Positions 13,162 through 24,600 of a DNA stretch of 64,000 nt are shown piece after piece. The stretch comes from Anseranas semipalmata. Lineage: Eukaryota; Chordata; Aves; Anseriformes; Anseranatidae. Numbering within the stretch: position 1 is the first letter of the stretch; every line of letters begins with the position of its first letter. The DNA is taken from assembly GCA_013399115.1 (NCBI GenBank), contig VXAA01003136.1, forward strand, positions 306,301 to 370,300. Direction: 5' to 3'. The notes under the pieces were generated by a model. That model saw only the letters and a program-made list of their open reading frames with translations. It ran no database searches and was not told the origin of the DNA. The translations under genes and the position numbers were made by a program.

Positions 13162-13551
13162 TTTTCCATTTGCCATTCATTACAGATGTCAGACAGCCAC
13201 AAATATAGAAATGGTCAGCTGCAGGTGTAACCCAGTTCTGTTGTGTAATGCACACTCCGTTCCTATAACACTACTAAAAATGGTCTGTCTGGCTAATAAA
13301 TAGCACTACCATTACATAGTAAAAGGTGAAAATTAATGTGAACGCTGCTTGTGAGTTAGTTATATTAACAAGCCAATCATGTAGTATTAGCAGATATAAT
13401 GGCAAACAACATAAACTTTTAAGAGCTGAAAAAACTTTCATTCATTTCAATGTTGTGAATTTAAATTCTGTGCTTCAGGTAACTTTATTTCTTTGCATTT
13501 AGGAGGAAAAATACCTAGGAATTTTTAAATTAAAGCCACTATCTGCGTCAC

Positions 13552-13570
13552 AATAAATAAATAAATAAAT
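13552..13570 (+). repeat. Short (AAAT)n microsatellite
   Basis: Between four and five AAAT units after the sequence GCGTCAC. Perfect but short. Confidence 0.9.
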
Positions 13571-13809
13571 CATTGGGTACAACCCTGTATATATCACTGT
13601 TATCTCAGATACTATGCTGGTAAAGCCTTGTTGCCTCCATCAAAGGTTCTGGCCCATGAGCGATAGCCTTTGATAGCTAACTGGTAAAGAACTGATAACC
13701 CCTTACTGATAGTAAAACCTTTCCCACACCCAGAACAACAAGAGAGTGCAATCTAAAATGGCAGTGAGTAGAGGAAGATAATAAACAAACAAAAGACTAA
13801 TTGATTTCT

Positions 13810-14130
13810 TCTACCTAGACACAGAGCTATGTCTGACCAGCAGCCCATCTGGCCGCATGTCCTCTTGCTGATGTTGTGTGGTACTTTGAAAAACTTTAAG
13901 ACCAGAGCACATAACCTGTGTTCTCTCCCTGAGCTTTCTTCCAGATCCTGTCAGCAGTTGAGAAGGTTTCTGAAATAGACTTATGTTGATCATTATATTT
14001 AATAACCAGAAACAGATCTACCATCTCCAAATTATCTAATTCTTCTCTGAATCCACTATGGTCTCTACACCAGTGTCAATGAGCACCACAATTTAATTGT
14101 GTGCTGTGTGAAATGCAGCATGCTGTGAGT
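13810..14130 (-). mobile_element. Ancient CR1/L3-type LINE 3' end, minus strand
   Basis: The order of recognisable pieces matches the 3' end of an old amniote CR1-like family in reverse orientation. First come GTCTGACCAG and CCCATCTGG near 13832, then AGATCCTGTCAGCAGTTG near 13944 and TTATGTTGATCATTATATTT at 13981. Next come CTGAATCCACTATGGTCTC near 14048 and finally GTCAATGAGCACCACAATTT with GTGTGCTGTGTGAA at 14073-14113. The match is degenerate but collinear over about 300 bp. A minus-strand frame of 60 codons inside it (13811-13993) is not a gene. Confidence 0.6.
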
Positions 14131-15519
14131 CACAGCATTTGCTAGGATTGTTCTTAGGTCACATTTGTATGTCCTCAAAGAGTTACTGTTGTGTGTAGTC
14201 CTAGAACAGCTTCCTCTCTATCCTGCACATCTGAGGAGAAACCACATGTAGTCTGCCCCAAGATGATAAGTAGGATGATGAGTAACATATTTTGTGGGTT
14301 GTTTGAGTCAAATGTATTAGTTCCCCCTCTCCATCTTCCTCCTATTCTTTTAATTTTATTCTTGGCTGCAGAAAAATCACTTAAGAAAAATGTACCTTGA
14401 AAGACCGACTGTTATGCTTGGCAATGGTTTGTTATGTCACTGTTCTTCAACACAATATTTGATCTGAACTTATTTTTAGGAGATAAATAGATTGAAAGAA
14501 AATTAATTGGAAATATTTCTATTTCATGTATTGGTTGGTAATACACATCAGAGGGTAAAAAAAATTAAAAGACAAATGTCTATCAACCAGAAAAGCACAT
14601 CTGCTCCCAAAACTAGTCCTCTGAGTTCCTGTGGAAAACTTCACAATGATACAACATTCCTAACCTGCCTAAGCAAGAGCACATGGAAGAGCTGATAGTC
14701 TTTTTATGCTGTCCTATACCTCATAAATTATTTCAGTGAAAATTTTCTATTTCCCAAAGTTAAGCATGTATGACTTTGTTTTATAACTGCATTTATAATT
14801 GCACTCTGTCAGGTACTGCATTTACATGCATATTGCGGGAAGGAGGGGACAAAGGAGGCAATTTGAATTATTACATATTTACAAACTAATGTTAAATTCT
14901 CATCTTGGTCAAATTAATGTCAAAACTGGGACTTCAGTAAGAGCTGAATAAATCCTGCAGTTGTTTTGTTATTGCTTGTGCCCATGCGCCTGTGACTAAC
15001 TGTAACTCCTCTAAGAGTGAACACACTATTTGAAAAATTTCTTGTCTCCAGACAGATCCTTTCTGCAGCTTTGAAGCAACTTGGCTTGGTTAGGAGTACT
15101 GCTGCACAAGACTAATCAATAGTTTCCAAGTGTGGGGCCAGAAGACACAGATGCAGGTCAGGAACAGGGACCCAGCAAGTTAGTCCATCTTCTCCCCACC
15201 ACCACCATGCGCACGTTCACATGGGGTTTGGTTCTTATGGGCTTTAAGCAAGTGGAGGAGGGAGAGGCTTTTTTCATGCCAAGCACGGGCAGCACAGTAC
15301 CCACTAAGAAAGGCAACATAATTCAGAGCAGAATTTGCCGTCTGTGGGTTTAACAGTTGTTTGGGGAAATGGTTGTAATTTTACAGGCCAGCTTCAGTAA
15401 ACCAGACAAAACTGCCCTTGGTGGTCTCTGCTCTGAGTATAATTTTAAAGCTATTGAATTTCCATGGTTACTTCTAGCATGTTACCCCAGTGAAACCCAG
15501 ATGAGATGTTGCAAGGAGG
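14131..15519. other. Unique non-coding DNA, no gene seen
   Basis: No gene or repeat recognised. Small frames at 14191, 14507 and 15132 (62 to 73 codons) have no familiar protein features. Confidence 0.55.
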
Positions 15520-15670
15520 TATAGGATTACCTGGACATGTTCAAGGCCAGGTTGGATGGGGCTTTGGGCAACCTGATCTAGTGAAAGGTATCCCTGCCTG
15601 TGGCAGGGGAGTTGGAGATAGATAATCTGTAAGGTCCTTTCCAACCTAAACCATTTTATGGTTCTATAGG
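15520..15670 (+). mobile_element. CR1 LINE 3' end fragment, plus strand
   Basis: Clear match to the last 150 bp of avian CR1. It contains GTTCAAGGCCAGGTTGGATG at 15539, GGGCTTTGGGCAACCTGATC at 15558, TCCCTGCC followed by TGGCAGGGG, and the end phrase AAGGTCCTTTCCAACCTAAA at 15630, then CCATTTTATGGTTCTATAGG. The 3' tip is the degenerate ATTCTATG-type tandem typical of CR1 rather than a poly-A tail. The copy is strongly 5' truncated. The overlapping minus-strand frame of 105 codons (15474-15791) is an artefact of this repeat. Confidence 0.93.
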
Positions 15671-16499
15671 TATCACCCTGGAAAGAAAGGACAAGGAGAT
15701 GGGATACTGTAGGATACCCGATTCCACAAGGAAACAACCTCAGAAATGGCCAAGAGGGGCAAGATCCTTCAGGAACTGCAGCTTCTTGCATTATCTCCTC
15801 TGCTGCCTGAGGTGAACCAGCAGTCCTTCAAGAAAGCAGATTGGAGGAAGATAGCTAATCACTTTTACAGTGTTAATGATACCCTAAGTTAAAATATTTT
15901 ATGATTACCCATCACTGATCAAAATGCAAGTATCTGTGAAATGTTATTTAAGGAACTGAATGACAGAGAGCCAAAATGGCTTGGTATTGCTAAAGAGGGA
16001 GAAAGAAAGCATATCAAAGGTGCGTTAGTGTTTATATGCCTGCTCTTATATTCTGGAGTTTGTAGCAGCCACAGAAACAGTTTACTGTTATTCTTAGGAA
16101 GGAAAATGGTTATAAATCAAAGCTCAGTTAGTTCATAATTTCTACAAAGTGCACCTAAGAGTTGTCACTGTCCTAAACAAACTTCCACTCTAGATAATTA
16201 TATTCCACAAGTGGTACTTCCCATTTCAGTCTTCAATTATAATTGAAATGACAGGAAACACCCCCAAGAAAACACCATTGTTATATTTCTATGAATTATA
16301 AGGTGTTTTTAGGATCCTTTAATAAATAAGTGTTGACTGGCTCAAAAACAAAAGGTGACAAGAAACGCAAGAAGAATTGTTAAGTTAGACGGGGTAGCTT
16401 TTGCAAAAAGCTTTGCTAGACAATATGTATGTGAATGCTGAGGTAACGTAGTATTTTTCATCTGTGTGTTATCTCTACATTCTCCATCCTTCCATTAAC
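15671..16499. other. Unique non-coding DNA, no gene seen
   Basis: No ORF, repeat or RNA gene recognised. A 65-codon frame at 15941 looks like chance. Confidence 0.5.
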
Positions 16500-16905
16500 T
16501 AGCTTTTTTTCAAGAAAAAGGACAGGACTTTGACAGAGTCTGCCCCATAGAAAAAGGGAACAAGCTGAGAGTGAAATATGATTTTCTAAAACACATCAGT
16601 GGAAGCAGAAAGTGAAAAGAGGAAAGTGGGAAAGGGACAGGGTTATTAAAAAAAAAAAAAAAACTCAGGAAGAAAAAAAAAAGGAATGAGAGAATGGGAA
16701 AATGAAAGGGGAGAGCATAGTGAAGTAGCCATAAAAAGGAGACTATGAAGAAGGGTCAAAAAGGTAGTAACAAAGAGAAGGAGATGGAAAAATAATCACA
16801 GACAGAAGTGAAAGAGAAAATAAAAGGATATAAAAACAAAAACAGGAGATGGAAGGGGATCTAAAGACAGGAAACAGGAAAATGTGGGAAAGAAACAAGA
16901 GACAC
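16500..16905 (+). repeat. Polypurine-biased region with A-runs
   Basis: For about 400 bp the plus strand is overwhelmingly A and G (GGAAAG, GAAGAAGG, GGAGATGG and similar), with A-runs at 16648-16663 and 16672-16682. No single repeat unit is evident. The bias makes the minus strand rich in Phe/Leu/Ser codons and probably accounts for the longest open frame of the window (186 codons, 16743-17303, minus), which I do not call a gene. Confidence 0.75.
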
Positions 16906-18332
16906 TGGTATTTAACTAACATATGTCGGCACGTTACTTCAGAGGGAAGTAAACACAGGGCAGTCATGCCAGTTAGGGCTACAGGATTAGAAAAAAGGGG
17001 CAAAGTCTTACTTTCCTCTTTTTTTAAAATATTGTTCAAGGCTTTGTAGCCTTTTCTTCTATAAAGGATGAGCTTTGTGAGGACTGAGAGGAAATGTTTA
17101 AAACATGTAATGTGTTCTGAAAGTGAAATGCAGATAGTAGGTGCAGATTTTCTCAGTAGGGGTTGCACCAAGCACAGCAGGCACAGTATGGGTGCTGACA
17201 TCTCCAAATCATTCTGCAGTTCTAACCTTCTTTCCCAGCACTTGTAGAGTTTACCCTTATTACAGTACATTTTATCCTTATTATAGTATATTTTACAGAA
17301 CAAGTGGACAGCTGGGGTTTTCAGGCATTATACTGCTTTGTATGGCTGCAGAAGGTTTTAAGCAATCCTAATACTTGATATTCTGGTTTTGTGGGGAGAC
17401 CCATCTCTGCAGGGATGAGGTGGGTCAATCTAAACCATACAACAGGCTACCAGGTGCAAGCAGACACCATAAAACAGACTATTTTCCCTCTATTTTTAAG
17501 CTCCTTTTTTCATGTTAGAGGTCAGTGTCAGTGTGGTCACTGTTTCAAAATGTTTTTTGTAAGCAGTTTTAATGAGTAACATTTTAAAACATGAATTGCA
17601 AGCTCTTCAGTGAATGTGAGCTGGTGAACCATATTTTGTGCTGAAGTGAAGTGCATTACAATTAGACTCTTGCCCTGGAGTGATGAGGAGAGGCAGTGGG
17701 GTCTACCAGAGGCAGTTTTTCCTGGTGCAGGTGGAGCAGACCTTCCTCCACAGAGCCACAGGGGTCACGCCTGCAGCCTAAGGAAGGGCCAAGTCATGGG
17801 CCTCTTTAGCTGAGCATTCGCTGCCTTTGACTTCCAAGTGGCAGTGGCTAGGAGAAAGGTAGTTTTTATAGGTCTAAATTAAAAGATCCATCGAGTTTGA
17901 AAGTGTTTGCTAATTCTGTTGTTTTTTCTTAAAGAAGGCTTGGCAGACTTGGGCTCATAGGTGCCAGTTCCAGGCTATGGCAGCCAGTGGAAGCATCAAC
18001 ACCAGTACCACAAAACTCAGCCCTTATAATGGTAGGTGAAGTCTCCTGATCAGCAGAGGGGAAATCCGTAGGAGACTGAAACCTTTTCTTCCTTGGGCCA
18101 AGAGGAAGTCTCCATCCACAGCATCTGGAATATTTCTAATGTGCAACCCAAACATAATAAAGGTGTGAAGGCTAAAAATGGGAAACACCTACCACAGCTC
18201 CAACAGCCAAGGCAAACAGAAAAGAGCTCAGGAGTTATGGCTTCCCATAGCTTGTTCCTCAGACTTTTTCGTATTTCGCTGGCGTCCTCGCAGACACTGG
18301 CCCACGTACATACCAAACCCCAAATGTGTCTT
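16906..18332. other. Unique non-coding DNA, no gene seen
   Basis: No gene supported. A short degenerate direct repeat of TTACAGTACATTTTATCC-like and TTATAGTATATTTTACAG units lies at 17259-17297. The rest is unique sequence. Confidence 0.5.
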
Positions 18333-18364
18333 AAAAAAAAAAAAAAAAAANNNNNNNNNNNNNN
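18333..18364. other. A18 run followed by assembly gap (14 N)
   Basis: Eighteen A at 18333-18350 run straight into 14 undetermined bases (18351-18364). The gap probably reflects failure to sequence through the homopolymer. Frames crossing it contain unknown residues and mean nothing. Confidence 0.97.
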
Positions 18365-20279
18365 CCAACACAAAAGCCTTACGGATCAGAGGCAACTCCT
18401 GGCCCTAACTTCTGTACTACATTAACATGCTTTGCTTTTTTGTTGCTTTTCCTATTTGTTTGACTGGGGGAGAGGGGGGCTGTTTTTTTTTCAGCCTTTC
18501 CTATTCTTATGTCTAACATTTGCACACTACCAAACAAGAAGTCCGATCATCAGTTTTGTTTTACTCTATCTACTTTGTTTTACTCCACTGAGAGAAGCTA
18601 TAAAAATTAAATTAAATTTTCATTTTCTTGTTTTAATGCTAAAAGAGAAAACAACCAAAGAATTAATGTGGGCAATAATCTGATTTTTCCAGCCACAGCA
18701 TTATTGTCAGGGAGAGTATTAGACTGCTGCTTGATTTAATATCTCCGATTTACTGTGATTCATTATTTTCTGAGACAATCTTGACAACAAGTGGATTGTG
18801 TCTTTACTGTTCTCTCAACATTTCTAGCAATAATCTGTTTACTACATTTTCATCTAGAAAAAAAAAAAGAAACAAGAAGTTGAAGTTAAAGCTATTACAT
18901 TGATCTTGAACAGCAGAAAGATGTTGCTTGTGGATTTATCCACTTGAATAAAAAGCTGAAATGAGTTCTACCTGGCAATCATCTACAACCCATGTAAAAT
19001 CTATCCAGGTACTGGCTGTTGCAGAGAATTGAATGCATTTGGAAGAAAACGGTAGTTTATCACAGTGAGGCTGACAGTGCAGCAACAAACCACTGTCTCC
19101 TGTTTGTATCTGCAGACACGTGCAGAGGCCTATCTTGCTGCTCACGCGTATTATCAGAGTCCCTGGCTACTGTGCAGCCAGTTTGTCTAAAAACGATTTC
19201 TCAGATATAATTCAGCTGCTGGGTACCTCAGTTTTTGCGTTCTCCATTTAATTCCAAGTTTAAATATTAGCGAGCATACAAGCCTATGAAAAGAAGTCAG
19301 CATGTTTGCCTCATGGTAAATTGATTTCACTAATGACAATGGCACCCAGATTGCATTTGGGCGCAGGTTTGGAATTAGGAAGTTTTCTTCCAGTGGATTT
19401 CACTTGGCTAAACTAAAAGTAATCATAGATTCCCCTATGAACTCTGTATGGAGCTGTAGAAATCATACTTTACTTTAAAAGAACCTTGCTGTTAGCCACA
19501 AACTTTTTTTCAGTGTGTGCTGGCACCTGTAACCTGCAAGCACTGAGCTCTGTGGGGCTGATCCAGAAAAGCATTCACCGAAATGTTTGACTTCAGGTCC
19601 TGTTGAGGGCCAGTTCCTGAAAACAAAGCTAATCACACATTTGACTACTTTATTGGATCGAGACATGGGCAGCCTCCCTCAGAGATGGATGTGTCCGTGC
19701 TGTGCTGACAAACATTCACACCTGGCGATGAGGCAGACATCTCCTACAGGCTCCATACCCCACTCGGCTATTTTAGGACAGGTTAGGGACCAGTATTGGG
19801 TGGGGGTTATTACACAAGAAAAGGTCAGAAGTTTGCCTGCCTGCTTAAACCAGCAAAATCTGTTTTTAATCTGTGAAAACACACCGAAACACCCTGCTTG
19901 GAGAAAAAGGTATGTTGTATTTTTCCTGAACACTCTTCTCCCTAGTGGCAAGTTTCTCCTTCAAAATGATATGCACTGCTTTGCTTACAGGACTTTACAG
20001 AAGAATTTGCGTGGGTTAGTGAGGGGAGGGAATACTCACATTTGCAGAAACACAGCATCCATTAAAGCACATGAGGCTCTGGTGGTTCCCCTCCCCAGCT
20101 GCTACTAAGTTTATTTGCAGCCTGCAGCCTGAAAACGGGGCTGTGGCCCATCTGCACCCCGTATGTGGGAATTCCTTTCCACTATTGCTGCAGAAGCGTG
20201 GATCCAGGAGACCCTCCCCTAACCTCCTCTCAAATTCCCCTCCAAGCTGACCTAATTGGAGCCAGAGCAGACACCACCA
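18365..20279. other. Unique non-coding DNA; ORFs not supported
   Basis: Includes a 173-codon plus-strand frame (19587-20108), the second longest here. It is not called because its protein shows no recognisable domain, has no clear start context, and overlaps a comparable 90-codon minus-strand frame. The 18640-18850 part is repeat-free and looks like possible conserved non-coding DNA. Confidence 0.45.
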
Positions 20280-20423
20280 AAGACCGCAGCGTCCCGGGGA
20301 GGGGGCCAGGGGCCGCGCCGCACCGCTGATTCTCCCAGGTCCCCTGCGGTTCCCTCCCTCCGCAGCAGAGCTGTGAGGTTAAGCGGCGTAGCAAACCTTG
20401 TGTGGGCCCCTCTGCATGGGGCG
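20280..20423. promoter_or_regulatory. Small CpG-rich patch
   Basis: About twelve CpGs lie in roughly 140 bp, in a window otherwise almost free of CpG. The patch includes CCCGGGG-type and GGCCGCGCCGCACCGC sequence, and local GC is far above the surroundings. It is too short for a formal CpG island. It could be an unmethylated enhancer, a promoter of a non-coding transcript, or simply a GC-rich remnant. No TATA box or initiator was recognised. Confidence 0.4.
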
Positions 20424-21264
20424 GGTTTCACCCTCAGAGCAAAACCAAGTTTCATGCTGGATGGTGGGGCAGGAGCGGAAGATCAAAGAGGAAAATTCAG
20501 TTGGCTGCAACACATGTTCTGGATCTGAACCTTTCCCACTTAAGCAGCAAAGCTCACGCTCACTGCACAATGGTGCTGGCGTTGAGGGAGTGCTGTGTGT
20601 AAGTGTATTGGGAAGAAAAACCAATGAGCAATATTGAAACTTGTCTTTTGTCCAGGAGGAAAAAGTTCGTTTCTTCGTATATCCTGCGCCTGCCTGGAAG
20701 ATGTTGAGAAGGGCTGTCTTAGAGTGGTGCGGGCAAAGGTCTTGTATTTTAAACCTTTGTTAAGGGGAAAAGGATAGGCATGGGAGGATAGGAGAAAGGA
20801 GAGATGAAAATTAGCAAATGTAACAGCAAGCAAAAGCATTTGTGAAGGTGTTGGTCTTGAGAAGACAGGAGCTAAGGTTTTGAGGGTTCTTTACTGTTAC
20901 ACGGATATGAGAATAAGCATTACAAAAAGGCTTGTGTGAATAATCAGGATAACACTTTGAAACAAATGCTTGTGTAGTACAGGAAGGGCAAATGTCTGCG
21001 GGCAATCTAAATCTACCTGCAGAAGGTTTTAGACGTTTTAGCAGGTGCATAAACACCCACTTTCAAGTATATATATCCGTGGTTCAGCTGAGTATTTGGT
21101 GCCTGAGGCCATCTCTGCCCAAAAAGTGAAGTCACATTTAAAGTAAGCTGTGACCTCTGGATCAAAAATAATAAAGTCACATGCTCAAGAAGAGGAGACA
21201 GTGATGGGCACACATCATGGTTTTAAGGCTCAGGTTTGTTTTGTTCACATTAATTTCTTTAATT
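20424..21264. other. Unique non-coding DNA, no gene seen
   Basis: Several overlapping frames of 66 to 99 codons on both strands, none with recognisable features. No repeat family seen. Confidence 0.5.
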
Positions 21265-21376
21265 TTTCCCCTTTCCTTTCCTTTCCTTTCCTTTCCTTTC
21301 CTTTCCTTTCCTTTCCTTTCCTTTCCTTTCCTTTCCTTTCCTTTCCTTTCCTTTCCTTTCCTTTCCTTTCCTTTCT
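21265..21376 (+). repeat. (CTTTC)21 pentanucleotide microsatellite
   Basis: Twenty-one perfect CTTTC units at 21271-21375, with a few matching bases on each side. One strand is pure pyrimidine and the other pure purine. Frames over it encode Leu-Ser-Phe-Pro or Lys-Gly-Lys-Glu-Arg repeats and are artefacts. Confidence 0.98.
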
Positions 21377-21441
21377 TTGTTGTATGAAATTTTGTTCTTT
21401 TTCATAGCGATTTTTCTCTCAAGAAGTTCATCTTTGTCCAA

Positions 21442-21461
21442 TTTTTTTTTTTTTTTTTTTT
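21442..21461 (+). repeat. T20 run at the 3' end of a CR1
   Basis: Twenty T directly abut the 3' end of the minus-strand CR1. Read on the CR1 strand this is an A20 tail, unusual because CR1 copies normally end in short ATTCTRTG-type repeats. It may be independent slippage. Confidence 0.9.
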
Positions 21462-21690
21462 AATAGAATAGTTCATTTGGAAGGGTTCCACTTCAGGGCT
21501 ATCCAAAATTTAAAGCTTATTATTAAGGGCATTATCCAAATGCCTCTTGAACACTGACAGGCATGGGGCAGCAACCACCTCACTACGAAGCCTGTTCCAG
21601 TGTTTGACCACTCTCACAGTAAAGACATTTTTCCTAATATCTAGTCTGAACCTCCCCTGGTGCAGCTTTGTGCCATTCCTGCAAGTGATA
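21462..21690 (-). mobile_element. CR1 LINE 3' fragment, minus strand
   Basis: In reverse orientation it matches the avian CR1 3' region. It begins with AATAGAATAGTTCATTTGGA (3' end). It continues with CCTCTTGAACACTGACAGGC, GCCTGTTCCAGTGTTTGACC at 21590, ACTCTCACAGTAAAGACATT, and TAATATCTAGTCTGAACCTC, then CCCTGGTGCAGCTTTGTGCC. Similarity fades after about 21690, so the copy is 5' truncated to about 230 bp. Confidence 0.92.
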
Positions 21691-24600
21691 ATTTTTTCTA
21701 AAATTTATGGTGTGTAAAAGCATGTTAAATTTGGCAAAACTGTTTTGCTTTTCATAAGTAAATGCAGAGGTGCTGAGGTCTAATTCATGGCTGTGGGAAC
21801 TCCTGCCATGGCCCCCCATTTCATATTTTACCCGCAGCATTTCTATGGGAGATATTCTGAAGAGAGCTCCACAGGTGTCCTTTTAAAACTCCCTATCTTG
21901 ACTTTGGATGTGGTAACTGCTGGGGACAAATTCCTATAGAAATGCTGGTGACTTTGCAGAGATGAATGGGGCTTTCAGATGTTCAACAGCTGCCAGAGGT
22001 GCTTGCTGGGAAGACACTTCAGTCTTCCTCTCCTACCTGCAGTTTGATCACTTCCTTGCCGTCCCCATTTCTGTCGTGTCTCACTGATTTTCTTGATCAC
22101 CTTAAAGGAAAAATACTAGTTTTTGTTAAGGACTTGGACTTGACATCGTTACATGATTTGTATTTCTCAAGAATAGACAAAAAGGGAATGGTCAACCTCA
22201 GAGTCTGGGAGTTTTGCCTGCAAATAACAATCTATAATACCTATCCTCTTTGCCATAATAAACCAAAGTCTAGTCCTCCTCTGTTCTTCAGAGGGAAAGC
22301 TATTATTCACTCTGGTATTAGCCACTACCTTATTTATTTCTTTTCTATGGTTGTTAGTATTGAATCAAACTTTGTTTCTAAGGTTTACAGGGAGGAAAGA
22401 TGGTTTTAATATAGGCTATAATTATGTATTTTGCCTCAAGCCACTGACACAAACATGTATTTGCTCAAGGGTCACCAGAGAAGTGGTTGAGAGCACCTAA
22501 AGATTTTAATTGGAATTTGATTCACATTCGTGTTCAAGAATTCAGATGATCGTCTTATCAGAACAAGTAAAGCCTTAGAATATTGAAGTGAAAATCTTGT
22601 AGGAAAAAGTTTTCTTGTGGTATTAGCAAAAAATCTTGGTCAGGGCCGAAATTCCAGGGAAGTTGACTTCCTCTTATAATTTTACCACTTCTATTTTAAA
22701 TTTAGGAACTACAAGCAAAAGGAACAACTTAAACCTTTTGGCTTTTAATTCAAAATGGTTCAAGCTAAGTAATTGGGCCTTTTATTCACTATAGAAAAAA
22801 GTGCTTCAGAGGTCTAGCATTAACCTCAACCAGCTAACTTGTGTGACAGCTACAAATTTTTATTTCTAGGATTCCACCTCAAGTAAATACTTGTTAAGCA
22901 TTTGCATTTTTTGTAGTGATGTTAAAGTCAAAATGACTGCTTTGCTTCTTCTGTATGTGTCTTGGAGAAGAATTTTTCTATGAATTCTGTGGAAGCTTGT
23001 TACCACGTTAAATGCCGAGTTTTCACTAAATCCACACCTGAAGGGTGAGTAAATGAATCCTGAATTTTACATTTGAAGGTATGTGTATTTTTCATGGATT
23101 TTTGCCAACTAGATTCTGGATTTAAAGAGACATTGTGATAACCTTAACCACACTGTGGCTAGACCAAACCCCAAAGATCTTGTTCCTAGGGGCACTGCTC
23201 TTTGAAGTGGCATCACTGACAGTTTTAGCTACTGTAGGTATTTATGAGGTACAAAATGATAAAGTAAAAAGGCATAAAATGTGATTTTAACAGCATAAGC
23301 ATCACCAGACTGGATTATATTCCTGTGCTCCAAGCATTTACTTGCTCAAGTAGTTTTCTTTTCTCTCAGTTCTTCTCTTTTTTCCTTTTCTCTTTTCTTT
23401 TTTCCATGAAACTGCCCTGAAGAAACATAAAAGCAGAGTTTGCCAACTACAACAGAAAACCTCTAAAAGCTCAGATGTATATATTTACTATGACTTGAAC
23501 TTGCAGCTCTTAACTAGTGCTGTATGTTTAGCCTATTTACTCACTAAAGTATTTGGAGGAATATCTGTGCATTTCCCACATTGCTTCCAGTGTTCTGCTT
23601 TGTTTGTTGGTGATTTATTAATGATACTTGTGATTTATTACTGTCACTTTATAGATTATGTGCAAATCAGTGACAAAGCACTATGTGGACTGTGCCTTGT
23701 TAGTCATAAAAGCATTCAAGAAGCCATGAAAATCAGTTAAGCTTGAACCTATTGAATGAAAGAGCATAGTGCTGTCTATTGATCAGTAGCCTTTAGATAT
23801 GTAATGAGGAGTAGTACTTTGGACACTGTCAGATAGTGTTTTCCTTTGGATCTGATAAATTACACTTTTTTGTGTTAGTGGTTTGAGACTTGGCATAGAA
23901 CACTTGTATTGGTATTTCTTTCAGCTCTAGCATTGTGGTGAACTTAAAAGGCCAAGGCAAATAGATGTTGTTATTTTCTTTTCCAGTACAGTTTTAGCCA
24001 TTCAGTTAACACTGATCTAACTTTTATATATGGCAGAAAATTGAGGGCCTGTAAGTAGTTTGCAGAATACATTTACAGCTAGCGTGCATATGTGCATGTT
24101 ATACACAGTCTTTCTCTCTTACATGAATAACTCACCTACATATTTGGACTACAGGTATCTAATTTCTTTATTAATACAGAAGTTATTCTGAGTTTCTTAT
24201 TAAGTAGGCAAGGTGTATGTAAGTTTAACAGTCCTCATTTGTTGTTGCCTTGGAAGGTACTTTTTTTCTATTTCCAGTATTGGGACTTGATTTTTTCCCA
24301 CTTTGCCGTTTTTTCAGCCATTTACACAAAAGCAGAGCTGTCTTGTAGGTAGAAAGTTCCTACTTTTTGAATAAAGTTGAAGGCAGAGCTTGTGGTGCAT
24401 CACAACCCAAACCTTACATCTATGTCACCCTCAGAAGGTTATCCCTGTTAATGCTAACAGCCAAGCGCTTCAGAGGAACACGTGTTCAGAGGTATGTTTC
24501 TCTGGGTCAGAGGGTGAGCCTGTCCCTCTCCCCTCTGTTCCTGTCCCTTTACAAACAAAAACAAACAAAAAACAAACAAACAAACAAAAAAACCATAAAT

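Larger units (their letters stand above)
7913..13809. other. Unique non-coding DNA with scattered simple repeats
   Basis: No gene is supported. The stretch includes (TA)n at 8731, a T/A junction at 9672, an AAAT/GATA array at 11964, an A25 run at 13137 and a short AAAT array at 13552. Two sub-regions (about 9400-9530 and 11220-11560) are long, repeat-free and rich in ATTA/TAAT motifs, as conserved non-coding elements often are, but conservation cannot be judged from one sequence. Confidence 0.5.

Noticed and set aside
15474..15791. 105-codon minus-strand ORF
   Set aside because: Antisense frame across a CR1 3' end.
16743..17303. 186-codon minus-strand ORF, the longest in the window
   Set aside because: Much of it lies opposite a purine-rich stretch that removes stop codons on that strand. 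The protein is Leu/Phe/Ser/Cys-rich with no recognisable domain.
19587..20108. 173-codon plus-strand ORF
   Set aside because: No domain or family recognised, no promoter or splice context, and an overlapping minus-strand frame is equally open.
21150..21441. ORFs with Leu-Ser-Phe-Pro or Lys-Gly-Lys-Glu-Arg repeats
   Set aside because: Translations of the CTTTC microsatellite.
21966..22409. 147-codon plus-strand ORF
   Set aside because: No recognisable protein features; ordinary AT-rich unique DNA.
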